Positions 15,690-25,005 of a DNA stretch of 45,933 nt are shown in pieces. How positions within the stretch are numbered: the stretch's first letter is position 1; the number at the start of each line of letters is the position of its first letter. The position numbers and the translations under genes are program-made. Origin of the DNA: Nitrospirae bacterium MYbin6 (GTDB lineage Bacteria; Nitrospirota; Thermodesulfovibrionia; Thermodesulfovibrionales; Magnetobacteriaceae); contig PEAC01000013.1 in NCBI GenBank assembly GCA_002753305.1, forward strand, positions 1 through 45,933, given 5' to 3'. The notes below the pieces were generated by a model. That model was not told the origin of the DNA, made no database searches, and saw only the letters and a program-made list of their open reading frames with translations.

Positions 15690-16976
15690 GTGGATATAAA
15701 ACTGAAGCCCGGCAGTAAAATACTGCTGATAGAGCCGCCATTTTACAGGTTTTTTAATTACGAGAGATGGCATTACCCCGTTACGCTGATAAATGTCGGT
15801 ACATATATTGAGAAAATGGGATACGAGGTGCTGATATACGACGCCGACAAACCAACTAAAGACTGCAGGTCGTTACAGCGTACGGAGATACGGAACAATT
15901 ACAGGAACTACAAGCCATCGGTAAGAGACGAAAACCACCCAATATGGGAGGAGGTAATGAGGACAGTTCGCCATCACAAACCCGACGCCGTAGGGTTGAC
16001 CTCAATAACTCCACAGATATATTCAGCGAATATGATTGCAAGGAAAATAAAGCAGGAATTTGGCAGCGATATTACGGTGTTTTTGGGCGGATCGCACGTT
16101 GACGGAATGTGGTGGCATGAACCGGACTATGATTACAGCCCGTTATATGATTTTGTAATCATCAAGGACAACTCTACACTGAAAAAGATATTTAAACTAA
16201 AGCCGAATAAAAATCTTGCAATGAATATCGGCGAATATACTTCGGTAAATCTCTCCTCTATTCTGACTTCTGTCGGCTGCCCTAATAAGTGTACCTATTG
16301 CCGCCATTCTTTCGACAGGGGTTTCGCCTTCAGAGACAGCGATATAGTTTATGAGGAACTACTGGAGATAAAGGACAAATACAACGGAGCGCATCCGGTG
16401 TATATAATGGACGATACCTTTCTCTTTTATAATGCGCATTTTAAGAAAATAGCCGCAATGATTAAAGAGATGGGACATACCTTTATATGCGGCGCGAGGG
16501 TAATGGATTTAACCCAGGAAAAGATTGATATCATCCTGGATAGTGGATGTATAAAACTGCAGGTAGGTATTGAGAGCGGTTCTCAGGAGATCCTCGACAA
16601 GATTGAGAAAAAGCTGAAAATAGAGGAAATCAGAAGGAGAACCAAATGGATAAACGACGCCAATCTGAAATGGCAGGCCTTTTTTGTGACAGGATTTCCA
16701 TTTGAAACGTCAGACGACCTGAAGCTGACCAAAGACCTTGTATACGAAATAGAGCCTACCTATGTTTCACTAAATCGTTTCGCGCCATTTCCCGGCACAA
16801 AGCTCTACAGGGAGTATTACTTAGGTTCCAATATAGATTTTGCAGACATTTTTCAGATAAGCGAAGAAAGCTGTGTTAAATTGAGCGACGAAATGGAACT
16901 GTACATAGAACAAATGTACAAGGACCTGGATGAATACAATATGAAAAAAGCGGCCGGTATGGCCGTCAATAAATAA
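15690..16976 (+). CDS. B12-binding-type radical SAM enzyme
   Basis: 428 residues from GTG with GGAAGG ahead. An N-terminal Rossmann-like B12-type domain (ILLIEPPFYRFF, then AVGLTSITPQI and VFLGGSHVDG) precedes the radical SAM core with CPNKCTYC at Cys197, Cys201 and Cys204. VGIESGSQEILDKI and FVTGFPFET are typical of the family (P-methylase/HpnJ/BchE class). Such enzymes perform methylations, ring closures or C-C bond formation on unactivated carbons. Substrate unknown; the setting suggests a lipid-linked or sugar substrate. Confidence 0.88.
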   Translation: MDIKLKPGSKILLIEPPFYRFFNYERWHYPVTLINVGTYIEKMGYEVLIYDADKPTKDCRSLQRTEIRNNYRNYKPSVRDENHPIWEEVMRTVRHHKPDAVGLTSITPQIYSANMIARKIKQEFGSDITVFLGGSHVDGMWWHEPDYDYSPLYDFVIIKDNSTLKKIFKLKPNKNLAMNIGEYTSVNLSSILTSVGCPNKCTYCRHSFDRGFAFRDSDIVYEELLEIKDKYNGAHPVYIMDDTFLFYNAHFKKIAAMIKEMGHTFICGARVMDLTQEKIDIILDSGCIKLQVGIESGSQEILDKIEKKLKIEEIRRRTKWINDANLKWQAFFVTGFPFETSDDLKLTKDLVYEIEPTYVSLNRFAPFPGTKLYREYYLGSNIDFADIFQISEESCVKLSDEMELYIEQMYKDLDEYNMKKAAGMAVNK

Positions 16977-16995
16977 CCGTTGGGAGGAAAGTTTT

Positions 16996-17727
16996 TTGTC
17001 TGAGACAGCTAATCCTGAGATTACATTTGTAATACCATGTTTGAACGAAGAGACCAATGTAGTACCGACAATAGAGAGCATATTGGAGGCGATCAAAGAC
17101 ACGCACATAACATATGAGATAATAGTCTACGACGATAATTCAGCAGATGGTACCTCGTCAGTTGTTAACGGCTATATTGAGACACACAAGGAATTGCCGG
17201 TTAAGCTAAAGAGAAATAGCGAGACCAAAGGGATATCGTTTAATTACAGAGATGGCGCCGTAAACGGCAGGGGCAAATACATATGCTTAATAGGCGGTGA
17301 CAACGATGTTCCAACCGGATGGGTTACAAATGTATTGAAGAAACTCAATACGGCAGACGTAATATTGCCGTATTTTGAAAAGGATATGAGAGCACCCCTG
17401 AGAATTGGCATATCAAAGCTATATACGGCAATGGTAAATCTGCTCTCAGGATACTCAATTCAATATTACAATAGTGCGGTGCATTTGAGGGAAAACGTAA
17501 TAAAATTCTACAGGCCGACACCAGGCGTAGGGTTCTTTTCCGAGTTGACAGTAAGGGTACTAAACATGGGTGCAACGTATGCGGAGGTCTCCGTCCCCAT
17601 GAATAAGAAAGAGCATACGATATTCTCGCAACTCTTTAAAATACGCAACCTCTTCTCTATTCCCGTCTGCCTCTCTCATATCGCCAGATTGCGAATAGCG
17701 AAGCACCCGATGAAACAGAGGGATTGA
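16996..17727 (+). CDS. Family 2 glycosyltransferase
   Basis: A 243-residue GT-A enzyme similar to dolichyl-phosphate mannosyltransferase-type transferases: ITFVIPCLNEETNV at the N-terminus, YDDNSADGT for nucleotide binding, and LIGGDNDVP in the DxD position. No C-terminal membrane anchor is evident, although 147-160 is moderately hydrophobic. The start is TTG at 16996 with a strong GGGAGG at about 16982. It probably loads a sugar onto a polyprenyl carrier for the DUF2079-like membrane protein downstream. Confidence 0.87.
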   Translation: MSETANPEITFVIPCLNEETNVVPTIESILEAIKDTHITYEIIVYDDNSADGTSSVVNGYIETHKELPVKLKRNSETKGISFNYRDGAVNGRGKYICLIGGDNDVPTGWVTNVLKKLNTADVILPYFEKDMRAPLRIGISKLYTAMVNLLSGYSIQYYNSAVHLRENVIKFYRPTPGVGFFSELTVRVLNMGATYAEVSVPMNKKEHTIFSQLFKIRNLFSIPVCLSHIARLRIAKHPMKQRD

Positions 17728-17733
17728 CGCGCG

Positions 17734-18246
17734 ATGAAGGTCTTGTATTGGACAATGCTCAACTATGCCCTGGCCTTTATGTTTCACATGGCCTGGTGGA
17801 GGGTATTCCCCCCTAAAAAGCATACGCTGGCACTGCTGGAAATATTTTTCCTTTTTTATACCATTGGCTGCATAGTCTTGTGGAAATTTCCAACTCCCAT
17901 AGGAATATACACTCCAAACTCAATACCTGAGTTTATATACTCAACGATATTCTATTTTTCAATGGTTTTTGGATATGTCTGTTTTTATTCAGTGCTCGAG
18001 GTGGACAGCCCCGGCTTGATGATTGTCAATACGACGGCAAAATATGGCACAGATGGGGCGACAATGGATGATTTATCCGTGATATTTGAAAATAACCCTT
18101 TTACGGACTCGAGAATCGGACACATGGAGCTGGATAAACTTGTCTATAAAAAAAGAGACAAATACCTGCCAACGCCAAAGGGACTCTTTTTGATGAAACT
18201 GATAACCTTCTATAGAGACTTACTGGGTATTCAGAAAGGTGGATAA
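17734..18246 (+). CDS. Small membrane protein with winged-helix-like tail (A)
   Basis: 170 residues. About three hydrophobic segments (5-22, 32-52, 68-90) are followed by a soluble tail. The tail's pattern, MDDLSVIFENNPFTDSRIGHM then a KYLPTPKG turn, looks like a small winged helix with a wing turn. The next gene has the same plan with little sequence identity. I know no characterised homologue. It may regulate or partner the DUF2079-like protein encoded two genes downstream. The fold is inferred from pattern only. Confidence 0.6.
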   Translation: MKVLYWTMLNYALAFMFHMAWWRVFPPKKHTLALLEIFFLFYTIGCIVLWKFPTPIGIYTPNSIPEFIYSTIFYFSMVFGYVCFYSVLEVDSPGLMIVNTTAKYGTDGATMDDLSVIFENNPFTDSRIGHMELDKLVYKKRDKYLPTPKGLFLMKLITFYRDLLGIQKGG

Positions 18247-18252
18247 GAGGGA

Positions 18253-18789
18253 GTGAATACGCTGTATACTGAAATGATGACGCCTCTTTTGGGCATGGCA
18301 TTGTTTATATCGGCCCAATTTATCGTATTTCGTCTGTCGCCGTCGGTTGGACTTTTTACTTCCGTTATAGTTGGGTACTTTAGCGGCCTATCCCTTGTTG
18401 TGGCCATTCAATTGTATTGTTTATTAAACTCATCCATAGAGGTAATTGACTGCGCGGCTTATTTTGCCGTCAATGTGGTTGCGTATAGCAGCATGGGATA
18501 TGGTTTTTTTGTATATGTATGTCTTGGTGAAACGGCCATACGCATAAGGATGCTCGTCGAGCTAAACGCCTCAGCGAATGGATTGTCAAAAGAGGAAATC
18601 ATGCAGTTGTATGGCAAGGAAAAAATGCTTGCCATAAGATTAAATCGTCTGACAAAAGGCGGGCAGTTGATTTTCAAGGACGGCAGGTACTTTATCGGCA
18701 ACCGCTTTTTACTTTTTGTGTCAAAACTTATTATTATATTAAAATTGATAATACTTGGGAAAAAAAGTGAGTTCAACGAAACCTCATAG
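18253..18789 (+). CDS. Small membrane protein with winged-helix-like tail (B)
   Basis: 178 residues from GTG, 6 nt after the preceding stop. Three or four hydrophobic helices (11-28, 34-56, 67-93) precede a tail with NGLSKEEIMQLYG, then MLAIRLNRLTKGGQL and FKDGRYFIG, which again reads like a winged helix with its beta wing. A final hydrophobic stretch (FLLFVSKLIIILKLIIL) may be another membrane helix. Its 3' end overlaps the next gene. Function unknown. Confidence 0.6.
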   Translation: MNTLYTEMMTPLLGMALFISAQFIVFRLSPSVGLFTSVIVGYFSGLSLVVAIQLYCLLNSSIEVIDCAAYFAVNVVAYSSMGYGFFVYVCLGETAIRIRMLVELNASANGLSKEEIMQLYGKEKMLAIRLNRLTKGGQLIFKDGRYFIGNRFLLFVSKLIIILKLIILGKKSEFNETS

Positions 18790-20503
18790 TAATCGATTAT
18801 TTATTTACTTGTTAATTTTGTCCATCTGTGTGTTTATTTTTTTCACAGCAGGCTTTTTTATCAATTTAGACACTACCGTATCAACATATTCAGGCTTCAA
18901 TGGAGTGGGAGACGGCCATCAAAAATTTTACAACAATCTGCACGGGCGTTTTCTGCAATTTTCTCTCGATGTCAAGCCAGGCCAATCAGGAGAAGTGGCA
19001 GACAAAATCAGATATCTGAACCAGTTTGTTATAAATATAAATCCGGCGCTGCTCCTGTTGGGAGTTGTGTATAGAATCAGAGAAACTCTCGATTTTACGT
19101 ATTTATTTGTTATTGTATTCGTTTATATGGGAATGATTTATTACACATGGATGCTGCTAAGGCATACTGAAGAGGCTAAAAGCAGATTTTATTTTGCAAT
19201 AAGCCTGTTGTTATTGAGCTGTTTTCTGGTTATTGTACACTTTTGTGGTAACAGGGGATTGATTGCCGGTCCATTTATCATGGCATCTTATTATTATTTA
19301 CGGGAAAAGCAATGGCTGCCTTATGGCATTGCAACTCTGTTTGGATTTATGGTTTCAGAAGATACGGCAATGCTTTACATGTCGTTTTCTCTGTATATAT
19401 TTATATTTGAAAATAAAAAAGCAGGGTTGCTGACAGGCATGGCAGCCACGCTTTATACCATTATAGCATTATTTATTATATACCCTGCTGCCAGATACAA
19501 TTTTAACTACGAATCAGCAAACCATGCACAGTTTTACATAGAGCTTTTAAAAAGCGAAAGAAGCATTGCAGGCATGTTCCTCTATTTTATTGGAGAAGCA
19601 AAAGAGATATTCGCCATGTTACTATCGGTAGTGTTTTTGTTGGCATTGGTTGGCCGAAAAGATATAAACTTGCAAAAGCTGTCAGGTATTATATTTTTAG
19701 CGCCCCTGAGCCATTGGGGCATTGTCTTCCTTACCAAAAGCGGCGGCCACCATGAAATGCATATATTGGTATGCATCTATCTGGCAATGGTCTATCTGAT
19801 AGCAAACATGGATTTTACGACGCCCTTTCAACGCCGCCAATGGCTAAAAATGACAACTATAGCTGCTTTTTGCCTATTCTTCTTTGTTAATATATTTCTG
19901 CTCGCCGCTCAGGATTTTCCCTATAAATGGCAACTTCGCTGGAGTTTGCGCAGCTTGATACCCACAAATCCATATTACATGAAATTAGTGGGACAAAATC
20001 TCAACGACACCATGAAAAGCAATAAGGAATTCATAGAATACGTGGAAAAAATACCCAAGGAATATACCCTGGTATTTCTGGCCAACAGGCAGGTGGTGGG
20101 GTTTATTACAAATCGCCCTAACATATGGAGTTTTCCAAATTATTATTCGGAGTCGGACTATTTAGTTATTCAGCGTGGTGCCAGAAATGGAATGTTTTGC
20201 GTCAAGGACAAGTCCAGGATAAAAAATATTGTTACTACAGCGGAACTAATGAAAGAAGTAGACGTTTTTCAAGATTGCGCCGTGCCCGAGGAGTTTACCG
20301 ATAAGCTTGTGGCGAGCCTTGTCGACATAGACAAGACCCACAAGGTAGAGCATATTTCCGGCAATGTAGTCGGCCTGAGAAGGCTGTCTCATATCGAATT
20401 TGAACAGCCGCCCGAGTCCTTGGGTTTTCTCTTCCTGAGAAATGTTCCAAAGGTACTGGACGGCTATTTAAAGAGAATCCAGAAGATAATGAACCCCGGT
20501 TAA
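18767..20503 (+). CDS. DUF2079-like polytopic membrane protein
   Basis: About 578 residues with roughly ten membrane helices in the first 400. The pattern RGLIAGPFIMASYYYLREKQ, then GFMVSEDTAMLYMSFSLYIF and IALFIIYPAARYN, fits DUF2079, a GT39/GT-C-like family of membrane proteins thought to transfer sugars from lipid carriers. A soluble domain (about 425-578) follows, with Cys at FCVKDKS and FQDCAVP. I place the start at GTG 18767 (GGGA upstream); TTG 18755 in the same frame is possible. Both overlap the previous gene. A 118-nt gap follows, so it may end an operon segment. Confidence 0.7.
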   Translation: MSSTKPHSNRLFIYLLILSICVFIFFTAGFFINLDTTVSTYSGFNGVGDGHQKFYNNLHGRFLQFSLDVKPGQSGEVADKIRYLNQFVININPALLLLGVVYRIRETLDFTYLFVIVFVYMGMIYYTWMLLRHTEEAKSRFYFAISLLLLSCFLVIVHFCGNRGLIAGPFIMASYYYLREKQWLPYGIATLFGFMVSEDTAMLYMSFSLYIFIFENKKAGLLTGMAATLYTIIALFIIYPAARYNFNYESANHAQFYIELLKSERSIAGMFLYFIGEAKEIFAMLLSVVFLLALVGRKDINLQKLSGIIFLAPLSHWGIVFLTKSGGHHEMHILVCIYLAMVYLIANMDFTTPFQRRQWLKMTTIAAFCLFFFVNIFLLAAQDFPYKWQLRWSLRSLIPTNPYYMKLVGQNLNDTMKSNKEFIEYVEKIPKEYTLVFLANRQVVGFITNRPNIWSFPNYYSESDYLVIQRGARNGMFCVKDKSRIKNIVTTAELMKEVDVFQDCAVPEEFTDKLVASLVDIDKTHKVEHISGNVVGLRRLSHIEFEQPPESLGFLFLRNVPKVLDGYLKRIQKIMNPG

Positions 20504-20547
20504 GCCGCAACAAGTAATGCTCATCAAAGTTGGGGCTGGCCCGCTTG

Positions 20548-20576
20548 TTGACAATAAGCCTTATTCATGGTAATAT
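20548..20576 (+). promoter_or_regulatory. Sigma-70 promoter for the second half of the cluster
   Basis: TTGACA (20548-20553), a 17-bp spacer, then TAATAT (20571-20576) preceded by TGG, giving a TGn-extended -10. This is the best housekeeping promoter in the window. It lies in a 118-nt gap and would start transcription about 38 nt before the GTG at 20622. Confidence 0.75.
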
Positions 20577-20621
20577 ACGGGTCTGGACTATGATAATAAG
20601 CGATAACCCGGTAAACATAAA

Positions 20622-22175
20622 GTGTTGTTGATAAATTCGGCCCCGAGAGAGACGGTTAAGATGTTTCAACCGTTTTTACCTATCCTTGTCCCTGTGGGAA
20701 TAGCTTATCTGCTTTCGTACGCGGAGCAACAGGGTGTGAAGGCCGATTACGTTGACGTACAGTTCGATGATGAGGATATCATGCAGGCCGTGGCTTCTAA
20801 ACTCAAAGGCCTTGAGCCTCCCTATCTTTTTGGATTCAGCGTTTTAACAGGGGCATTTAAAAACGCGATAACCGTATCACAACGGCTGAAACTGGCCTAT
20901 CCCGATTCAAAGATTTTTTTCGGCAATATCCATTCCACCGCTATGCCCGAAGAGGTACTGGCCTATAACCATATAGACGGTGTGGTCAGAGGTGAAGGAG
21001 AAAAACCCCTTCTCGAACTCTATAGATGTGTTAAAGAAGGAAGGGATTTCACACACGTAGATAATTTATCGTATGTCAGAGATTCTAAAATAATACACAA
21101 CCCCCAGACATTTATATCCGATAATCTGAACGATTATCCCCCATTCCCATACCATCGGTTCGATGAGAAAAAATATGACATAAGCTTTGTCATAAGCTCC
21201 AGAGGATGTCCCTACAGTTGTATTTTTTGCAGCAACCGGATTACCACCGGAAGAAAATACAGGTATAGAGACGCCGCCCCAGTGGTTGACGAACTTGAGA
21301 TGCTTTACCGTAAATATAATATTCGCTTCATCAGATTTATAGACGACAACCTGCTCGTGAGTGAAAAAAGGGTATATGAACTTATTGAAGAAGTCAAAAA
21401 AAGAGGCCTTAGCGATAAATTAGTGCTTAATTTCCAGGCACGCGGAGATAATGTCAACTATAAAATACTAAAGGATATGTATGACGCGGGGTTCAAAAGT
21501 GTCTTCTTTGGGATTGAGACTGCCTCGGAAAAGGTGATGAAGACAATAAAAAAAGGAGAGACCGTAGAAGACTGTATAAGGGCCGTATCATATGCCAAAC
21601 AAATCGGGTTACACGTCAGCGCTACGTTTATCTATGCCCTGCCTGGTGAAACGCACCAGGACAGGATGGAGTGCGTAAAGATGAGCAGGGAATTGGGAAT
21701 CGACATGGCCAGATTTAACAATGCCACTCCTTATCCCGGGACGGAACTCTATGAAATCGCAAAAAGAGAAAACCGCCTTTATGTACAGGGCATGTATGAA
21801 AACTTCTCCTCCGTATCCACATTCATCGAAAACCCTTTCAAAAAAACCCCTTTTTCCTATGTCCCTGAGGGCAGCACGGAAAATGAAATCAGGCGCGACC
21901 TTCTGTTTAGTTATTATAGTTATTATCTGAACGTTGACAGATTGAAAGAGATCTTTGCCAATCCAGACAACAATGTCGGATGGTTTGACCCTGGCTCCAA
22001 AATTCTTGATACGTTGAGAAAAATACCAGCGATTGCTTATCTCTTTTTCATGCTCTTTGCTAAGTTTATACAACTTTTTTATTATATGGTTTTCAAGAAG
22101 GAGACCTCAATATCCTTCAGGTATTTTCTGAAAGTATTCGATGGCATTTTTTATAAGGTGGTTAAAGGCAGCTAG
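20622..22175 (+). CDS. B12-binding-type radical SAM enzyme
   Basis: 517 residues from GTG. The N-terminal B12-type Rossmann domain has LPILVPVGIAYLLSYAEQQG, GFSVLTGAFKNA, FFGNIHSTAMPEE and DGVVRGEGEKPLLE. The radical SAM core follows with CPYSCIFC at Cys196, Cys200 and Cys203, then VFFGIETASEKVMKTIKKG and FIYALPGETHQD. A hydrophobic C-terminal stretch (about 467-490) suggests membrane association, which would suit a lipid-linked substrate. It is the first gene after the promoter at 20548 and overlaps the next gene. Confidence 0.88.
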   Translation: MLLINSAPRETVKMFQPFLPILVPVGIAYLLSYAEQQGVKADYVDVQFDDEDIMQAVASKLKGLEPPYLFGFSVLTGAFKNAITVSQRLKLAYPDSKIFFGNIHSTAMPEEVLAYNHIDGVVRGEGEKPLLELYRCVKEGRDFTHVDNLSYVRDSKIIHNPQTFISDNLNDYPPFPYHRFDEKKYDISFVISSRGCPYSCIFCSNRITTGRKYRYRDAAPVVDELEMLYRKYNIRFIRFIDDNLLVSEKRVYELIEEVKKRGLSDKLVLNFQARGDNVNYKILKDMYDAGFKSVFFGIETASEKVMKTIKKGETVEDCIRAVSYAKQIGLHVSATFIYALPGETHQDRMECVKMSRELGIDMARFNNATPYPGTELYEIAKRENRLYVQGMYENFSSVSTFIENPFKKTPFSYVPEGSTENEIRRDLLFSYYSYYLNVDRLKEIFANPDNNVGWFDPGSKILDTLRKIPAIAYLFFMLFAKFIQLFYYMVFKKETSISFRYFLKVFDGIFYKVVKGS

Positions 22176-23082
22176 TTTTTTGGAAACTAAAACACTGATT
22201 CTTGACGCCTCAAGCTATATAGGCGGGCATCTGTTCGCCCGACTGGGCACTGAGCGGGCAGTTGCCACATATTATCGGAACCCAGTTGGCAACGTGGTGT
22301 ATTTTGATGCCTTGTCCATGAGTTTGTCCGAGGTTGTAAAGAAAACGCAAGACATCACACACGCCGTTATATTGATTGGGGATACGAAACCTGACTCTTG
22401 CGCCTCGGATATAAGAAAATCCCATGCTCTGAACGTCGAGAGTATTATTTCAATTATCAAGTTCTTAAAAGAACGGCACATAAAACCTGTTTTTACCTCT
22501 ACAGAGTCGGTATTCGATGGGATTAAGGGCAGCTATGTGGAGACGGACGAGGTTAATCCAATCCTACTATATGGCAGGCAAAAACTTGAGATAGAGAGAT
22601 ACCTTCAGGATTACACCGTGGATTTCACTATTTTAAGATTATCCAAGGTCTATGGAGTCAGCCCGGGGGATGGCACGATTTTTACATCGTGGCTGGAGCA
22701 GATTCAGCGCAATGAGACTATATTGTGCTCGTATGACCAGGTATATTCTCCTATCTACGTGGAGGATGTCGTAGATGGTATCATTAAAGCTATCGATACC
22801 GGAGCCGGAGGCATTTTTCATCTGTCCGGCAATAAGCCATACAAGAGAATAGAGATGTTGGAGATGCTCCTTTCCATTGCCAGTGAATTCATCCTGCAAC
22901 CGGTAAACGTAGTGAGGTGCAGCATTAACGACTTCGGACTATTAGAAAAGAGGCCTTTAAACGTATCTATGGTTAATGATAAAATAGTTAAGGCCATGGG
23001 GTTGGTTCCTTCTGACGCCAGGGAGTTATGCTCTGGCATGATAAAAAAGTTTTACACAAATGGCGCTATGGAATACCGGTGA
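22141..23082 (+). CDS. RmlD-like NAD(P)-dependent sugar reductase/epimerase
   Basis: An extended short-chain dehydrogenase of about 300-313 residues. LILDASSYIGGHLFARL is the dinucleotide fold (a less usual form of GxxGxxG). FTSTESVFDG and the catalytic YGRQK follow as in dTDP-4-dehydrorhamnose reductase, then LRLSKVYG and SPIYVEDVVDGI. The ATG at 22141 lies inside the previous gene; TTG 22180 would trim 13 residues and start just before the fold, which I consider equally likely. It probably reduces or epimerises a nucleotide-activated sugar. The gene at 25006 is a paralogue. Confidence 0.82.
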   Translation: MAFFIRWLKAASFLETKTLILDASSYIGGHLFARLGTERAVATYYRNPVGNVVYFDALSMSLSEVVKKTQDITHAVILIGDTKPDSCASDIRKSHALNVESIISIIKFLKERHIKPVFTSTESVFDGIKGSYVETDEVNPILLYGRQKLEIERYLQDYTVDFTILRLSKVYGVSPGDGTIFTSWLEQIQRNETILCSYDQVYSPIYVEDVVDGIIKAIDTGAGGIFHLSGNKPYKRIEMLEMLLSIASEFILQPVNVVRCSINDFGLLEKRPLNVSMVNDKIVKAMGLVPSDARELCSGMIKKFYTNGAMEYR

Positions 23083-23127
23083 TAATGCGAAAACATCTGG
23101 GGAAACAGAGAAAAAAATATCGCGTTT

Positions 23128-25002
23128 ATGTCAGAAAATATTATAGATGAAAATATAATAGATCCGCAAGATGCATCTTTTTCGGCTTATATCGGAAATT
23201 TGCAAAAACGGTTTTTGCTTGCAAACGCGAGAGTGCTCCTTGTCAATCCTCCCCATTTCGATATGGCGGCACTTGACACGGCTATTCTCCACAGCAACGG
23301 ATATTTTGTTTATCCGCCAATGGGGCTGTTATATTTAGCGGCATCCATAGAGGATATGGATATACGCGCAGATATTATTGACCTTAATTATGAGACACTT
23401 AAATGGGCGAAAAAGACAAAAAACTATAGTGCCGATTTATGGAAAGAAATCTTACGCAATAAGATAGACGGATTTTCTCCCTCTTTGGTGGGTGTTACGT
23501 GTATGTTTTCAAACGAACGGAACTTGTTTGAACCTGTCCTGGATTTTTTAATGAAGATGGAACGCTTTGCCATTATTGCCGGGGGGCCGCACGTATCTTT
23601 TGAATACAAGGACTTACTTGATGCAGGTCTCTGCCATTTCGCGCTTACGAAGGAGTGTGAACACAAATTCCCTTATTTGTTAGATAGATTATTTTCGTTA
23701 AAGGCGTCAAAACCACCGGTAAGCGGCATTTATTATAAAGACCGTGGTGAAATTCGGGAGACTTCCGGCTGCGAAGGGCCTCCGAATTTTGACATAGACA
23801 TAACTAATGCGTACAGGTTATTGGAGATCGAACAGTACTGCCGCGCAGGCTCACTGAACCAGTACTCAAGATACATCGGGCAGGAGGAAAGCTTTACCAC
23901 GCTGCAGATGAATCGCGGCTGCCGGGGACACTGCGCCTTTTGCACGGTTCACACCCTGATGGGAAGCGGCATAAGGGGACGCAGCGTCGGTACTTTGATT
24001 AATGAAATACGCTATCTGAGGAATGAACGCGGGGTTACGGTTTTCGACTGGGTGGACGACGACCTACTCTCAAACCGTAAGGGTTTGTTGAGCCTGTTCG
24101 CCGCGCTCAAACGCGAGGGACTTGAGATAAAGTGGCACTCGAATAACGGCGTGATGGCCTCGTCGCTTTCTGAGGATTTGCTTGCCAGTATGGTTGAATC
24201 TGGCTGTGCAGGTTTTAAAATCGGAATAGAAAGCGGGAATCCTGAAATCAGAAAGAAGATACGAAAACCATCCAGCATGGATAAACTATTAGAGGTATCA
24301 GAGAGTTTAAACAAGTTTCCCGAGCTGTTTGTTGCCGGCAATTATATTATAGGCTTTCCCGATGAGACATTTAAACAGATGTTGGATACCTTCGCCTTTG
24401 CAAACAAAATAAACCTTGACTGGTCAGGGTTTTACATATGCCAACCCCTCAAGGGTACAGATATCTATAGTGGTTTTGAGGAACTTGGGTTAACCAAACA
24501 GACAAACTATATACCTGTGCGCAATCAAGGCGATAATCTGCCCGGCAACGTGCAGGACATATATAGGGGAATGGATATCTTTAAAATTTCACATGATTCA
24601 ACAATATCCCAACACCAGTTACAGGAAGTGTGGTTTACTTTCAGTATTATCACTAACTTCATAAACAATAAAAATCTGTACAAAAAGGAGCTTGTCCATA
24701 AGTTCACCAAATGGGTCTCAGGGGCAATCAATGCCTATCCTTCAGATGCCGGCATGGCCTTTTTCCTGTATCTTGGTTTTGCCCTGCAGGGGGATTTCAC
24801 CGCGTCCTCAAAATACTACAAGCTCACCAGGGCGCTTTACGAAGGCAGTGCATACTGGCAAAGCAGGTTCGGGCAATTTGCCTTTCTGCCAGGGCTGCAA
24901 AGACAGTGCAACACTGTAGAAGAATCTTATGATGTCCTTGTTAACATACGGCAACATACTTCTTGCCGGCAGCGGCATATCGTTCAAAGGGATGAAAATT
25001 AA
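23128..25002 (+). CDS. B12-binding-type radical SAM enzyme, long form
   Basis: 624 residues. The N-terminal B12-type domain reads VLLVNPPHFDMA, YPPMGLLYLAASIED, VGVTCMFSNERN and IIAGGPHVSFEY. The radical SAM core has CRGHCAFC at Cys265, Cys269 and Cys272, then WVDDDLLSNR, FKIGIESGNPEI and NYIIGFPDETFKQ. A C-terminal extension of about 150 residues (470-624) is helical and has no motif I recognise. The ribosome site is weak. The gene repeats the radical SAM plus reductase arrangement of the pair before it. Confidence 0.87.
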   Translation: MSENIIDENIIDPQDASFSAYIGNLQKRFLLANARVLLVNPPHFDMAALDTAILHSNGYFVYPPMGLLYLAASIEDMDIRADIIDLNYETLKWAKKTKNYSADLWKEILRNKIDGFSPSLVGVTCMFSNERNLFEPVLDFLMKMERFAIIAGGPHVSFEYKDLLDAGLCHFALTKECEHKFPYLLDRLFSLKASKPPVSGIYYKDRGEIRETSGCEGPPNFDIDITNAYRLLEIEQYCRAGSLNQYSRYIGQEESFTTLQMNRGCRGHCAFCTVHTLMGSGIRGRSVGTLINEIRYLRNERGVTVFDWVDDDLLSNRKGLLSLFAALKREGLEIKWHSNNGVMASSLSEDLLASMVESGCAGFKIGIESGNPEIRKKIRKPSSMDKLLEVSESLNKFPELFVAGNYIIGFPDETFKQMLDTFAFANKINLDWSGFYICQPLKGTDIYSGFEELGLTKQTNYIPVRNQGDNLPGNVQDIYRGMDIFKISHDSTISQHQLQEVWFTFSIITNFINNKNLYKKELVHKFTKWVSGAINAYPSDAGMAFFLYLGFALQGDFTASSKYYKLTRALYEGSAYWQSRFGQFAFLPGLQRQCNTVEESYDVLVNIRQHTSCRQRHIVQRDEN

Positions 25003-25005
25003 TCC

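Noticed and set aside
20504..20621. Cobalamin riboswitch ahead of the B12-type radical SAM genes
   Set aside because: The 118-nt gap is too short for the full aptamer and lacks the conserved B12-box; the same holds for 23083-23127.
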